From Chionis minor (Eukaryota > Chordata > Aves > Charadriiformes > Chionididae), in contig VZSF01000955.1 of the NCBI GenBank assembly GCA_013398295.1, positions 231,971-295,970 on the forward strand: a stretch of 64,000 nt of DNA. The letters are read 5' to 3'. Under the pieces are notes generated by a model. That model searched no databases, was not told the origin of the DNA, and saw only the letters and a program-made list of their open reading frames with translations. The translations under genes were made by a program, and so were the position numbers. Shown here in pieces: positions 1 through 10,481 of this stretch. Each line of letters begins with the position of its first letter. The first letter of the stretch is position 1.

Positions 1-640
1 ATGAAGTAATTTTTTAAACAAATTTTTAAAATATTTCATAGGTTTCATTTATATTCATTTGAGAAAGGGCCTAAACCCCACAGGTCTGACACCTTGCGCT
101 GGCTCCCAAAATTTTCCCCACCCTTGATTCACAGGAGTAGGCAGAAGCCTTCGTGTCCTTTAGTCTGCACACCCTGTGGATCTGGCATGGTCTCTCTTGT
201 TTGGTCCGAGAATCAGATGCTATTTCTGGTCTGAAGACATTTGTTCTCAATTGCCTACACAGTTCAATAGGATTTTAAGGTACATTTGTTAGGGATTATA
301 AAGCGCCTAAAGATGTATCAAGTGGAAGGGTCAATACAAGATCAGGGTGTATTGTGTTACGGTGTGTTGCATTATGCCGTATGTCTCAATTCACTATTGG
401 AAACCAGATGTGGCAGACAAGCCCAGCCTGTTTTTTGAACATTTGTAGATAACTTTGAATTATGTCATCAATGTTTAAAGATTTTCAGAAAGATTTCAAG
501 AAGTAGGCTTTCTCAGGTCTTCCGATTGCTATCAAAAACTCAAATTCCCTTGGATAATTGAAACGCTCTATCCCAATCCAAAAAATAATAAGCGTAAAAA
601 GAACGCTTCCATCTTTCTTTCGTAATATATACGGAGGACG

Positions 641-784
641 GTATGAATTTGCTACCTGTAAGGTGTATTGAATTTTTAATCATCTATATATTTATGGTAA
701 AGAGTGACACATTACTTCTAGCACACAAAAGCTTATGGCATACGATTATCCTTAATTAATGGGTAAGTGCAAAGCTTTATTATT
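641..784 (+). repeat. Copy 1 of a diverged inverted repeat pair
   Basis: This element reappears as its reverse complement at 3274-3425. The two share blocks such as GTATGAATTT, TTTTTAATCA, CTATATATTTAT and CTTAATTAAT plus GGTAAGTGCAA, and a perfect 24-base block (718-741 against 3317-3340). I estimate roughly three quarters identity with a few small gaps. It is non-coding, AT-rich and not simple sequence. It may be an old low-copy repeat or a duplicated conserved element. Confidence 0.85.
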
Positions 785-1129
785 CAATGAAACTGATTTA
801 TTATCTTAATTCTCCAATGTTCTGCTTCATGTTTCCATTGAAACCATTGTTTGCACCATGGTAACCAGCAACCACCATATGTACGTGATCTTTTTTATGA
901 CCTCTACGTAATTAGATTTTATTGTTTTCTTAAAGCTGAAGCATAGACCGTGCAAGCGGTCCAGCTATAGCTTCCAATACCTGTAAATGAGGGACGGGTC
1001 GCTTGCTGCTTTGTTTCTGTAATAATCAGGTCATGTTTTGGTGTATTACTCTAACCCGGTGTCTATTTTTTCCCCAGCGGTCCTGCACACATCCCTCTTC
1101 TCCTTCCTTTCCTGAGCACGACGGCGCAC

Positions 1130-1440
1130 TTGCCTACCTGTCCCTGTCTCCTCCGCTCGGCACAGCTAGTTAACTGAAAGGAACTGAAAAGAGCTGAAAG
1201 CTAGTGGGTGTCGGAGCTGCCTAGTGGAGAGATCCGCAGCTAATTGCTAGTCCTAACAGGCACAATTAGCCGCTACAAGCCCTTTGAGATGGCCCTGGGC
1301 TTCTCTCAGGTAACAGCCATCACTAGATAAAGGCTGAAATACGCCGCATTTAGAGAGACACTTGCAGACAGGGATGTCACAGGCTGCCAATTATGCTCTG
1401 CCTGTACACAGTCACTTCCAAGAACCAGACAAGACACATA
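1130..1440. promoter_or_regulatory. Enhancer-like unique block
   Basis: Non-repetitive sequence combines homeodomain cores (gctaattgctag, cacaattagcc), ACTGAAAGGAACTGAAAAG repeats and GC words, with no coding frame. The texture is like that of conserved developmental enhancers. Conservation was not checked. Confidence 0.3.
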
Positions 1441-2308
1441 CACCTGAAGTTAAAGGGACAAGATGTGTACTATTTTGAACTACACAAGTGAGGGGCATGT
1501 GAGGATATAACCCTTCTCAAATTAGGTCATGTCATCTTTTCAATTATCACTTCTTGATCAAGTTTTGCAGTGTTTTTTTAACGTTTACTCCAAGCAGTAA
1601 GTCCTGGAAAGGACTGTGTATTTAGTTTGCTATGTGTGATGTTACTTCAAGCAGAGTTTCACTATCGCCACACCGAAAAACACAGCTTAACAGGCCTCTT
1701 CTAACCCAACGGTGGTGCTCTGCCCTGGTGGGGCTGCAATCCTTCAGCCATCTATTCCTCACAGAGGAGGAGAGACAGATGAAGATATCTGAGGATTACT
1801 TTTGAAATTAGTTAAGTGCCCCACACTCCCTTATCCATAAACAAATGACCTTCTCTGAGCATCTCTGGCATTACATCCTTTCTCTCAAGCAATGACCTTC
1901 TGTGCAAAATAAAGCAGCCCAGAAAGGCAGCCTTAAAAAACCCCACACCACCTTTTCAGGACAATTAGAAGGAAATGGGCAATTTGAGGTAGCTACAAAA
2001 TAGGCCACTAATAACAGCATCCTATAGAAAACCATGATAGCTCAGTGCATAAATATTCAAAAATTAGACTATCTAGATCTAAGTTGTGGTCATTGGTATT
2101 AACATAGAATTTCCAAGGTATGTAAGAAAAACAAATTCTGGCCTGAGTTTTCATAAATTAGTAACCTAAGTTAGTCACCCACCTCCATACTTGCATTTTA
2201 AAAAAAAGGTTCAGAGAAATAATTCAGAAAAACTGCGTACTCATAATTTCCTACGCAGAAAACTTCTTATTTGGTTGCACTAAGTATTAAAATGATACGA
2301 CTGCTTAC

Positions 2309-2409
2309 CTTCAGTAGGATCCTGTCATTCTCTGTTAGAACCTCAATTCTCCACCACAGCTGCGTTAGGAACATGTTCTCAGGGTATTTGTCAAAATCTG
2401 TCGAACTAC
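2309..2409 (-). CDS. Coding exon, 33 codons, phase 1 to 0 (left-most exon found)
   Basis: The acceptor is a T-rich tract ending ttccag and the donor is AAG|gtaagc. Only one frame is open; the other two meet stops. It encodes a Trp-rich helix-like stretch including DFDKYPENMF and LTQLWWRIEVLTENDRILLK. The first two bases complete a Ser codon begun by the exon at 6288-6342, which ends with a single A, so the two exons join cleanly. The exon ends in phase 0, so the gene continues beyond the left side of the window or into an unseen exon. The two halves of the inverted repeat at 641-784 and 3274-3425 sit in the introns on either side. Confidence 0.85.
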
Positions 2410-3273
2410 CTGGAACAAACAAAAATAAAATTAAATATTAAGAGATTCCTGCTTTGTTTATTTTCCTTTTTTAAATGACATCTTGAAGATCATCTTCCAG
2501 ATCATACAACATCTAGTGAAGCAGGTTAATATTTAGAACTCAGCTTCCCCAATACCAGTTGATAGCACGTGGGAATAGCTTTTTCTGTTTAGGAAGCTAG
2601 ACCAAAATTCAAGATATTAAATATAAATTTCTGTTTTTAAGACTCAGTTTAAATTTCCCAAGAGTTTTGTGATCTTAATGTGGAAAGTATGCAAAGACAG
2701 TAATTGCTAATTATGGAATAGTTAAATTCTGTTAAAGGATAAAAATCGCTTGACACAGTTGGTTTCACCTTCCCTGAATTCACAATGAAGCTCCAAATGA
2801 AGACTTGTAGGTTTTGTTGAGACCTATATCCATACTTGCCTACATGGAAGGAAGGAAAGACCACCAGATGGTTTAACAATGTATGTTATCTGCACTTGTG
2901 CTTGTCTTGTAATGGTCTACTGATCATTCCTGTGATAGATTTGTGAACCAGATTCCAGGTGAAAGTACCCAGGGAACTTGTGCTTACATTATCGCTTCCA
3001 GTGTTCATTTTAGACTCCAGATGCTTTTTATTAGTTTTTTGTTTGTTTGCTCATTGCAAACAGGTTTGCTTTCCTTATTAAAGAGTGGACATCTTTGAAA
3101 TATATGCAAAACCAGCACACTAATATTTGATTGCAAAAGAAGTAATGATCAAAAAACTAAAAGGAAAGAATGAGTGCTTTATTATTAAACTAGCAAAATA
3201 AATAGATATACATTTTTTCTCTTTTTACAGAGACATTTGCAACCAAATTAGTAACAAGATCTCCTCCAGTATA

Positions 3274-3425
3274 AATAAAAAAGGCTTGCACTTACCTATT
3301 AATTAAGAATAATGGAATGCCATAAGCTTTTGTGTGCTAGTGGTACTGTAATTTGTTACTCTTCACTACAATAAATATATAGCTGATTAAAAATGCAGTG
3401 CAGCTTACATATATTAAATTCATAC
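3274..3425 (-). repeat. Copy 2 of the inverted repeat pair
   Basis: Reverse-complement partner of 641-784. The coding exon at 2309-2409 lies between the two arms, each arm in a different intron. Both copies contain a GTAAGTGCAA word that resembles a splice donor, but neither is an exon: no acceptor or consistent frame exists. Confidence 0.85.
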
Positions 3426-3571
3426 TGCATTTTGTATTGATTCACTTTTCTCATCCCAGTAGTCCACTGAATTCAAGGGGATTGAATTTTCCTATATGGA
3501 TCTCTCAACTGAAGCAGAAAAGCTTCTGGCAAGGCAGAGAGGTTCAACAGGCGGATCTACAACACACCGTG

Positions 3572-3609
3572 TCCCAGGGCTCAGGGCCACAAATCTCATG
3601 GCCCTGGGA
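3572..3609. other. Inverted repeat, 9-bp perfect stem, 20-nt loop
   Basis: TCCCAGGGC and GCCCTGGGA are separated by 20 bases. The stem is GC-rich but short and is not extended by the flanks, so a microRNA hairpin is unlikely. Confidence 0.7.
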
Positions 3610-6287
3610 TTCATCCCAAACCAACTCACCCAGGTAGTCCTATATTACTTAAATATGTACTCTGAAACTTGGACAGATCAAGGATGTTAGTTTCCAAGGG
3701 CACTTTTAAGGACCAAAATGGGGTTTTAAGGACCAAACCGTGATCTCAGAAAGCAGAGTTTGCTTCCCAGCTTAAAGGCTCGGACAATTGCTCTGGTGTC
3801 CCATATCCAACTGTGAGTTACCCAAGAGGATTATCACCTCTAGTTCCCCCTCTTTCCCTCCTCAAAAAGTCAGCAAAAAACCCCCCCAAAACACCCAACC
3901 ACTGAATACATCTGGTGAATTGCACAGTAGAGGGGAAGCTAATGTACTAAGACAACGTCCTGGCGAAAATGACTTAAATTTCCTAAGCAAATTAACAGAC
4001 ACGGAACATGTGAGCTCCCCTGAGAAAAAAGAGAAAATATAATAAAAGGAAAAAGATGATGAGAATCTTGGGTCTTTGTCAGCATGAGAAACAGGATTGT
4101 TGTGCAAACCACTGTCTGTGCTCCTCAGACATAGTACTATGTATGACGGCATTGCAAACTTTAGTATGTTTCACAAATTTAAGAATTAGCCAAAATTCAC
4201 TACCAGGGGTTTTACATCATAGTAAATAGCCCAATTGCCTTTCTCACAGTGACCACTCCTGAGCTCAGAAATTATTTACATGGGTAATTTAAAACAGCTG
4301 CATTTTAAATATACTCTCTATATAGCAGCAACCTAAAGCATTATGCCATTGGACCAAATCAGGCCCTTCCAATATATTCACATTTTAGACTCTTTAGAAA
4401 TTTAATTTTTATTTTAAAAAGTCTAAGTTCTCACCCATGTGGCAGAGAAATTGCTATACATCATCTTGCTATAAATGGTTATTTGTTGGGCTTTTTTTCC
4501 TGCAAAAACAAATTCTTACGACACCACCTGTGAGAAACTGAATTTTTCACCCTTGCTGTAGCCTCTTTCATCTAATTAGGGTCAATTATCACTCTGTACA
4601 TGTTAAAGTTACCTACTTAATTGCTAATAATCTTAGCAGATAAAGGGAAGTGAAAAGTTGGTTCTCCCGAGAGGAATCAGAATTTGCTCCCTGAGGAAAA
4701 GGTAGATGGTAAAAAGTAAACTAAAAAAAAAAAAAAAGGCACCAGAAAAAAGGAAAAGATGGCTAAAGAAGAAAACAGAAGATGAATAATATGCAGTATT
4801 GTCCCACCAAGTGATAAGAAATGTAATGATCATGCATTCCAAGAATAAATAATGTTAATTACCAGAACTGCCTAAAACCATAACGAGTCCAGCTTTTTGA
4901 ACACTTCTCAGTGTCACCCGTGGCAGCGCTGCTGTGGGTTGAGTGTGATGCCTGAACAGTGGTCAGCCCGTTCTCAGAGCCTGGCTCTCCATACGTGATA
5001 CGCTTGGCTCGCCCGACAATCACCGACAGACCCCACTACGGTGGACTCCAGAGGACCACGACATGGAGCCAAGTAGCTTTTGGCCCAACCCTGTATTACA
5101 GGGCTGAACACAGGAAATGCAGCGTGGGCAACCACATTAAGTGTAGAAATGTTCGGTAGGAAGACAATAAACCCCATCAATGAAATTCAGACGAAGCTAA
5201 GGTTTTTAGATTAACCTTCTTCCTTTAGAAACCTGGTCACGTATCCTCAAGGGTCAAAATGCCAGTTTTACCTATTAAGCATAACCAAGTGCCTAGAGTA
5301 TACAGTGTCTGATAACAGCGTGATGGAGCGTTTGCCCATTACAAACCCTGAAAGAAGAGTGATACCAACCCAGTCTCTAACAATATTTCCTGTGCTTGGA
5401 CTTGAAGGGTTTAAGTATTGGCCATTCTGGATACGGTGTGGTTTGTGACATCTGATAGGATCTTAAACCAGAATGGTATGGCTGTAGGCCATAAAATACC
5501 GTATCAGAAAATAGAGAGCCAAGGAGATAAATTTTGTGAGTCCACCTGACCAATCCAGCTGAGCAGAGAGCTGGTTTCCTGAATCCCATGAAGCAGGCAT
5601 GTGAAATATCTGTTTCTTGATGGGCCTGGCAGATGTGATGCCAGAAATAATTCCACTCTGATTTATTTTTGTAGCTTTATCTAGTTCCCTATATTAAACC
5701 TACAATCCTAAAATAATTTTAGGGCCATTTATTTTTATGTCTACAAACAGTAGAGTTACCCAAATGTTAAAAGCCTATGCTCATAGGCCCATAAAAGCAC
5801 TGTTGATTAGATTGCAGTATTTCAGTTTTTAGTTATCAACACTGACACTTTTGGAAAAAATTGAGTACAATATACTTCTGTACACATAGCAGTGTTTTTA
5901 ACCATTTAGTCAGTACCACGTACATCAAATAGACACCATAATAAAACAGAAATACATTAAACATACATCTGGAAGCACTTTGTAACTGACTTCTGCTTAT
6001 GAAAACGACTGTACATAATTTCATCATTCACTTTAATTCAGTCACATGCTGCAGTCAATGGAGTCGGATAACAGGCTGCAATAAGATTCAAGGATAGATT
6101 TCTCCTTGTGTTAAATTCCGTGCTTTATCTGTCAGCCCACACTTGCCATCGCTTGCGAGTCCCTAACGTGGCACCAGAGTCTGCAGCAGCGGCCCTGGAC
6201 ACAGCAGAGACCTGCTGGGATATTGCAATTCACCTTTCAGAATGTCATTGCTCCATTTATCCCATATCACATTTTGTGGGTACTTAC

Positions 6288-6342
6288 TAAGAGCAATTCT
6301 AGCAGCATCGTGTAGGTTACCCTTAAGCAGCTTGACCAGAAG
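6288..6342 (-). CDS. Coding exon, 18 codons plus 1 nt, phase 0 to 1
   Basis: The acceptor is ttccccttacag and the donor is TTA|gtaagt, both close to consensus. The open frame reads LLVKLLKGNLHDAARIAL, an amphipathic-helix pattern typical of helical repeats. It takes over in phase 0 from the exon at 6668-6826 and hands one base to the exon at 2309-2409, producing a Ser codon across the junction. The intron to the preceding exon is only about 325 bp, the shortest clear intron in this gene. Confidence 0.85.
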
Positions 6343-6667
6343 CTGTAAGGGGAAAACAGATCTCACTTTCTGTTACCAGCAAATGGCAGAATATTTGCAT
6401 GAGGCACCTGTTCTTTTCTTTTTACCCTTTATTGCTTGGTCTGAGCCATTACCTTATAAGCACTTCAGGATGAAAAGCTCCCACATACGTACAGTTATTT
6501 TCATGCTATATGTTTTTCAGTTTCAGCCACAAAGGGTACATTTGCAGCAATAACAGAGGCAAGAGCAATAGATGTGGCAAAACCCCCCTGCTGTCGTATG
6601 GCCGATAACATACCCAGGAGAAGCTTGCTCTCAAAGGATATCTATTTTAAAAACAAAGGTGCCTTAC

Positions 6668-6826
6668 CTTATCTACTGGTATTCTTTTACTAATACCAAC
6701 TAAATCCAACAAAAAGGCCATAAAACTGGTGAGCTGGCATGCAATAATGCGTGGCCAGTCTTCTTTCTCTTTTTTAAGAACCACATTGACCAAGGAATGG
6801 CTGAAATGATTAGCACGACAGACATA
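6668..6826 (-). CDS. Coding exon, 53 codons, phase 0 to 0
   Basis: This is the longest coding exon found. The acceptor lies at the end of a T run followed by ctatag, and the donor is AAG|gtaagg. It encodes 53 residues beginning YVCRANHFSHSLVNVVL, continuing with KEKEDWPRIIACQLTSFMAF and ending GISKRIPVDK. The pattern is two or three amphipathic helices with a charged turn, compatible with HEAT/ARM-like repeats. Moving the acceptor to the upstream AG (ttttag) would bring in an in-frame TAG, so the downstream AG at ctatag is preferred. No catalytic motif is visible. Confidence 0.87.
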
Positions 6827-7861
6827 CTATAGCTAAAAAAAACCAGTTAGAACATTCAATCTACATCTCTCTACACTGTTAAAATCAACAACAAAACCCC
6901 AGTGAAATGTCATGAGTCTCCATGACAGTGACACTTCCAGGGACACCATCGATTATCCTATTTTATGGTTGGTGGCTGTGCCTCAGTAACGTATTTCCAA
7001 TCTTTTCTTAAACTTGTTCAATTATAAACCAACCTAATACAGACCGACTCATAAACACAAAACCACAAACAGTTCCTTGTTTAAAATATGAAGGGATTTG
7101 ACAGAAGCTAGAGATTTAGTTAAGATTCAGTACAATACAAGAGTTTTCCAAATTATCTACTACTCAATGATCTGAAAATACTTTATAAATATTACATTAT
7201 CCTAATTTCAGTGCTACAATCATTCGTTCAACAATCCAGGCAACTAAATAGAGGTATCCCTTTTACAAGTTGAGGAGAGCAAAGCACAGAAAGACTAAAC
7301 GAGTATTAAAAGAAATGACAAGATTTCTGTTCCAATGCTAGAAACAAACGCAGATTTTTTATTTTTTTCTTACTCCGAGTCTATGTTTTAAATTTCAGCT
7401 ATGCTGACTTATTGTTTCCCTTTGCTTTGCTGGAGAAAACAGAATATTTAGACACTTCCTCTAAAAAAGGCACTGCATTAAATATGGTCTGGCGAGCTCT
7501 TGAACAGAAGAACATTGTCCCTTACAGACTGACTAGCTGGCCAGTCCAGCTGGCCTGGATGAAATTTCTTTCTTGATCATTTTGTTTACAGGATATATTT
7601 TGCTTTGGCACTTCTGCCACCTGCTCTTGTTTTCTATTACTCCATGGCTGTGCAAGCACTTGTCGGCTTCAGTCTACGCTTACCCTGAGAGCGCAAAAAT
7701 ATTCTCATAAAATAAACTTCGAATCATTCTTTCATTAGTCAAACTTGCTACGTTGCATTTTGTTGCTTTATAATGAAGACAGATGGCCAACAGGGAATCT
7801 GTGTAACGGGATGAGTCTCATATAAGTCAAACCAGGACAAAATCATGGATATCTACCTTAC

Positions 7862-7945
7862 CATCCATGAGCCCAAATAGAAGTTTTTTTGCTTTGCAAA
7901 TGAAGATGCCATACATGGCAAATCCTCATTAATTTGCGGGGATGG
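7862..7945 (-). CDS. Coding exon, 28 codons, phase 0 to 0
   Basis: The donor is ATG|gtaagg. The acceptor tatatccag is preceded by a good branch-like sequence (cttattaac). The chosen frame reads PSPQINEDLPCMASSFAKQK and then NFYLGSWM, and it joins in phase to the 53-codon exon at 6668-6826. A second frame is also open over this short length, so the frame rests on phase agreement with both neighbours. The N-terminal half looks like a loop and the C-terminal half like the start of a helix. Confidence 0.68.
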
Positions 7946-8938
7946 CTGGATATAGACAGGTTAATAAGCTGAGGAAGTGACGGAGTGAAACTAGTGATGT
8001 CAAAACCCACAGAGGACAAGAGCATCCTACACCCTCCCGCAGAGCCTTCACAAGTTGCTGCCCCAATGCGCTAAACAGATGAAGCCCCATTACCTATGGT
8101 GGCAGCAGGCAAGAAATGGGACAGCCTTGTTTTCCTCTTCCCTGGGGCTCTGGAGTATGTGTTGCCAAAGGAAGATAACTGCAGTAAGACTCAACGCAAA
8201 ACAGCTGAGGGAGCTGTCTCCTGCTCCCCAGCTGCAGCAGAACTGCAGGAGCAGCAGCAAGACACTGGTTCAGTAAAGCCACAGATTAAGAATGATTATC
8301 CTTTACTTGGGTTTGCAGCGATCAGCAAGGTTGTAGCCAAGAGGCGACATACTTTTACCATCCCACATTCCCAAGGTGGAACCAGTCACGCTGCTGCTCT
8401 AGATGCCAACACAGCAAACTCACGCGTTTGCTTTCAGTGTGGCTTCGAGGTCTACCGAGAGATGCTGGTCAAAGCCCTGTTATTGTTTGCCAATAGAACA
8501 AAAAGAAAAAAATAAAAATCTCTTTCCTTCTCTTTAAATGCAGCTGTATTTTACTGCAAAGGAGGGGGAACTGAAAATAATTTTCTGCATCAGTATTATC
8601 AATTATCCAAAGCCCATTTGCACCATTATGACTTTAATGTTCTCCCAATAGAAATATAATTCTCATTATTTTTATTGGGTTTTATTTTTATATTGCTATT
8701 AAATGCATATCACCATATTCTCTGTTTTCTTAAACTACGTGGGCCAAATATCCAACCCAGTATGAAATCCTGACTTTGAAACCGTGCCCTTGGGCTTAGG
8801 CATGTATGCAACATGCACAATGGTGATGCTGAAATTGCTTAGGCATGGGACTATTTATATAAATAAAGCTATGCAAAAAAACCATTCTTCTCTTACAGAA
8901 CTCCAGCCTTGAATTTTACCATAGCCACCAAAACATAC

Positions 8939-8987
8939 CCGGTAATAATCATATTTCCAAATGATCCTCTTTCTTGACCAAAAAGGA
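8939..8987 (-). CDS. Coding exon, 16 codons, phase 2 to 0; acceptor ambiguous
   Basis: The donor is CGG|gtatgt. With the acceptor tactag the exon starts with one T that completes a Val codon from the exon at 9851-9926 and reads PFWSRKRIIWKYDYYR. The same frame stays open upstream to a second plausible acceptor (cttag) at 9040. That would add residues including NCAEGHRYLLLNTS but start in phase 0, which does not fit the upstream exon. The short form is preferred for phase, and the long form could be an alternative exon start. The basic, aromatic sequence is unlike chance intron translation. Confidence 0.62.
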
Positions 8988-9850
8988 CTAGTATTAAGGA
9001 GCAGGTAACGATGCCCTTCAGCACAATTCATTAAAACATGCTAAGTTCTTAAGAGAAAATTTCTAAAAGAACAGGAACTGTTTGAGGACATGGCTTATTT
9101 GAGATTTCTTCTATAGATGTTTTAAAATCAAGACAAATTTGATGCCAATTCCCTCTTCTCTGAAGGTAGAAAAGGAGGTATTCCAACAATGGACAGATTA
9201 CTGTTGTGATTTTGTTGTAAGAGATAGCAGTTTAGTCTCTACATGTGGATATGCATAGTCATTAAGTTGGTACACCCCCTCTTTCACAATCTCGTTTTTA
9301 TCTGTTAGACTTAATATTAAGATGACATTCTTTTTATATATTAAATCAAAAGACCAGGCATTACCAAAACAAACCCCACTTTTTCTTTTGGAGGTGTTCA
9401 GCGGCTTCAAACCGTAAGTTCAAAGCAGGTGCTGGATGAGTAGGAAAAGATGTTTTTCAACGCACTTGCCTTGCTCTAAGTACACTCACTAATGAAATCC
9501 AGAAATAATGTGAATGCAAAATCTCTCCTGCTCCAACCCTCTTTTTCGTATTATTCCTGAAAGCATGATTTACCAGGTAAATCCCTCTCTCACTCCTCCC
9601 TCGCCATTCCCTCTAGTGCGTTTTGTGTCCCTGCCTGGAGCCTGGGAACCCAGTCCACCCGTGGCCGCCGGCTGGGCAGTCTCCTTGGCTGCTGCTCCTT
9701 CTCCAACCCAGCACACCAACGTGGGGACCACAGTGCTGCCCCATGCCCACTGAAGCTCTCGAGATGAGCTGCTTTGGTCAACATGAATAATGGCGCTCCC
9801 GCGCTGAGTCAGGTCTGAGCAGGCTGGATAAGCCCTCTCCCTGGACTTAC

Positions 9851-9926
9851 ACCATGGTCCTTAAGCAGGCTCCCAATGTAATTTTAAACTTCACTTCATC
9901 ATAATGATAGGCTACAAACGAGCCTC
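9851..9926 (-). CDS. Coding exon, 24 codons, phase 1 to 2
   Basis: The acceptor is a long pyrimidine tract (tttttcactgctcttatt) ending tacatag, and the donor is GGT|gtaagtcc. The open frame reads SFVAYHYDEVKFKITLGACL and then RTM. Its first two bases complete a Gly codon begun by the last G of the exon at 18222-18335, giving LLGGSFVAYHY across a junction spanning about 8.3 kb of intron. It ends with two bases that need a phase-2 acceptor, which the exon at 8939-8987 supplies. Confidence 0.86.
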
Positions 9927-10457
9927 CTATGTACATAATAAGAGCAGTGAAAAAGATAAACTACTTTAAGAAACGCTATGGCAAATACCAACTGGAAACG
10001 GGGCATAAACCAGTAAAGGCCACATATTCATCTGCCCCCTGAAATGGCCAGGTGTAGCTGGCAAAGAAACTCAGACACAAGCAGGCACGAAAGGGTGGGT
10101 ACAAAAGCTCCGCTGCTTGTTACCTCATTCCTCATTTTCAGTTTTACTTATGATGCGTGCTCTTCCAATATACAGATTTATAAGGTTTCATTGTTTCGTA
10201 CAGTAGTAGTTGATGTATCAAACCGTTTTGGTTTTTTTTTTTTTCCTTTTTGCCTTGCAATTCCAGCTCAGAGACTTCTGTTTGCCTTAATGAATTTTGT
10301 TTGCATAGTTGACTGGCATCAGGTTAAGCAGGTATTGAAATGTGATATAACAACCTAATCAACCGTTAACAGGTATAGAAGAAGCCCTGACAAGGAACAG
10401 TCTGAAACCCGTTCATGATGAGATTCTTTCTGATAAGGGAAAAAAAGAGAAGTGTAG

Positions 10458-10481
10458 GACCAATTTATGCATAAATTGGTC
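10458..10481. repeat. Perfect 24-bp palindrome
   Basis: The sequence is its own reverse complement over 24 bases and is centred on TTTATGCATAAA. The outer bases are GACCAA and TTGGTC, so a CCAAT/ATTGG pair flanks an octamer-like ATGCAT core. The next base on each side no longer pairs. It lies in an intron. It could be a dimeric binding site or a chance event; the sequence alone does not decide. Confidence 0.9.

Noticed and set aside
2998..3036. Exon-like donor AAT|gtaagc
   Set aside because: The upstream sequence is A-rich with no pyrimidine tract, so there is no acceptor.
3572..3609. MicroRNA precursor
   Set aside because: The stem is only 9 bp and the flanks do not pair; precursors need a stem of about 25-30 bp.
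8096..8515. 139-codon plus-strand ORF
   Set aside because: No acceptor, donor or family resemblance; the composition is irregular and it lies between two exons of the opposite strand.
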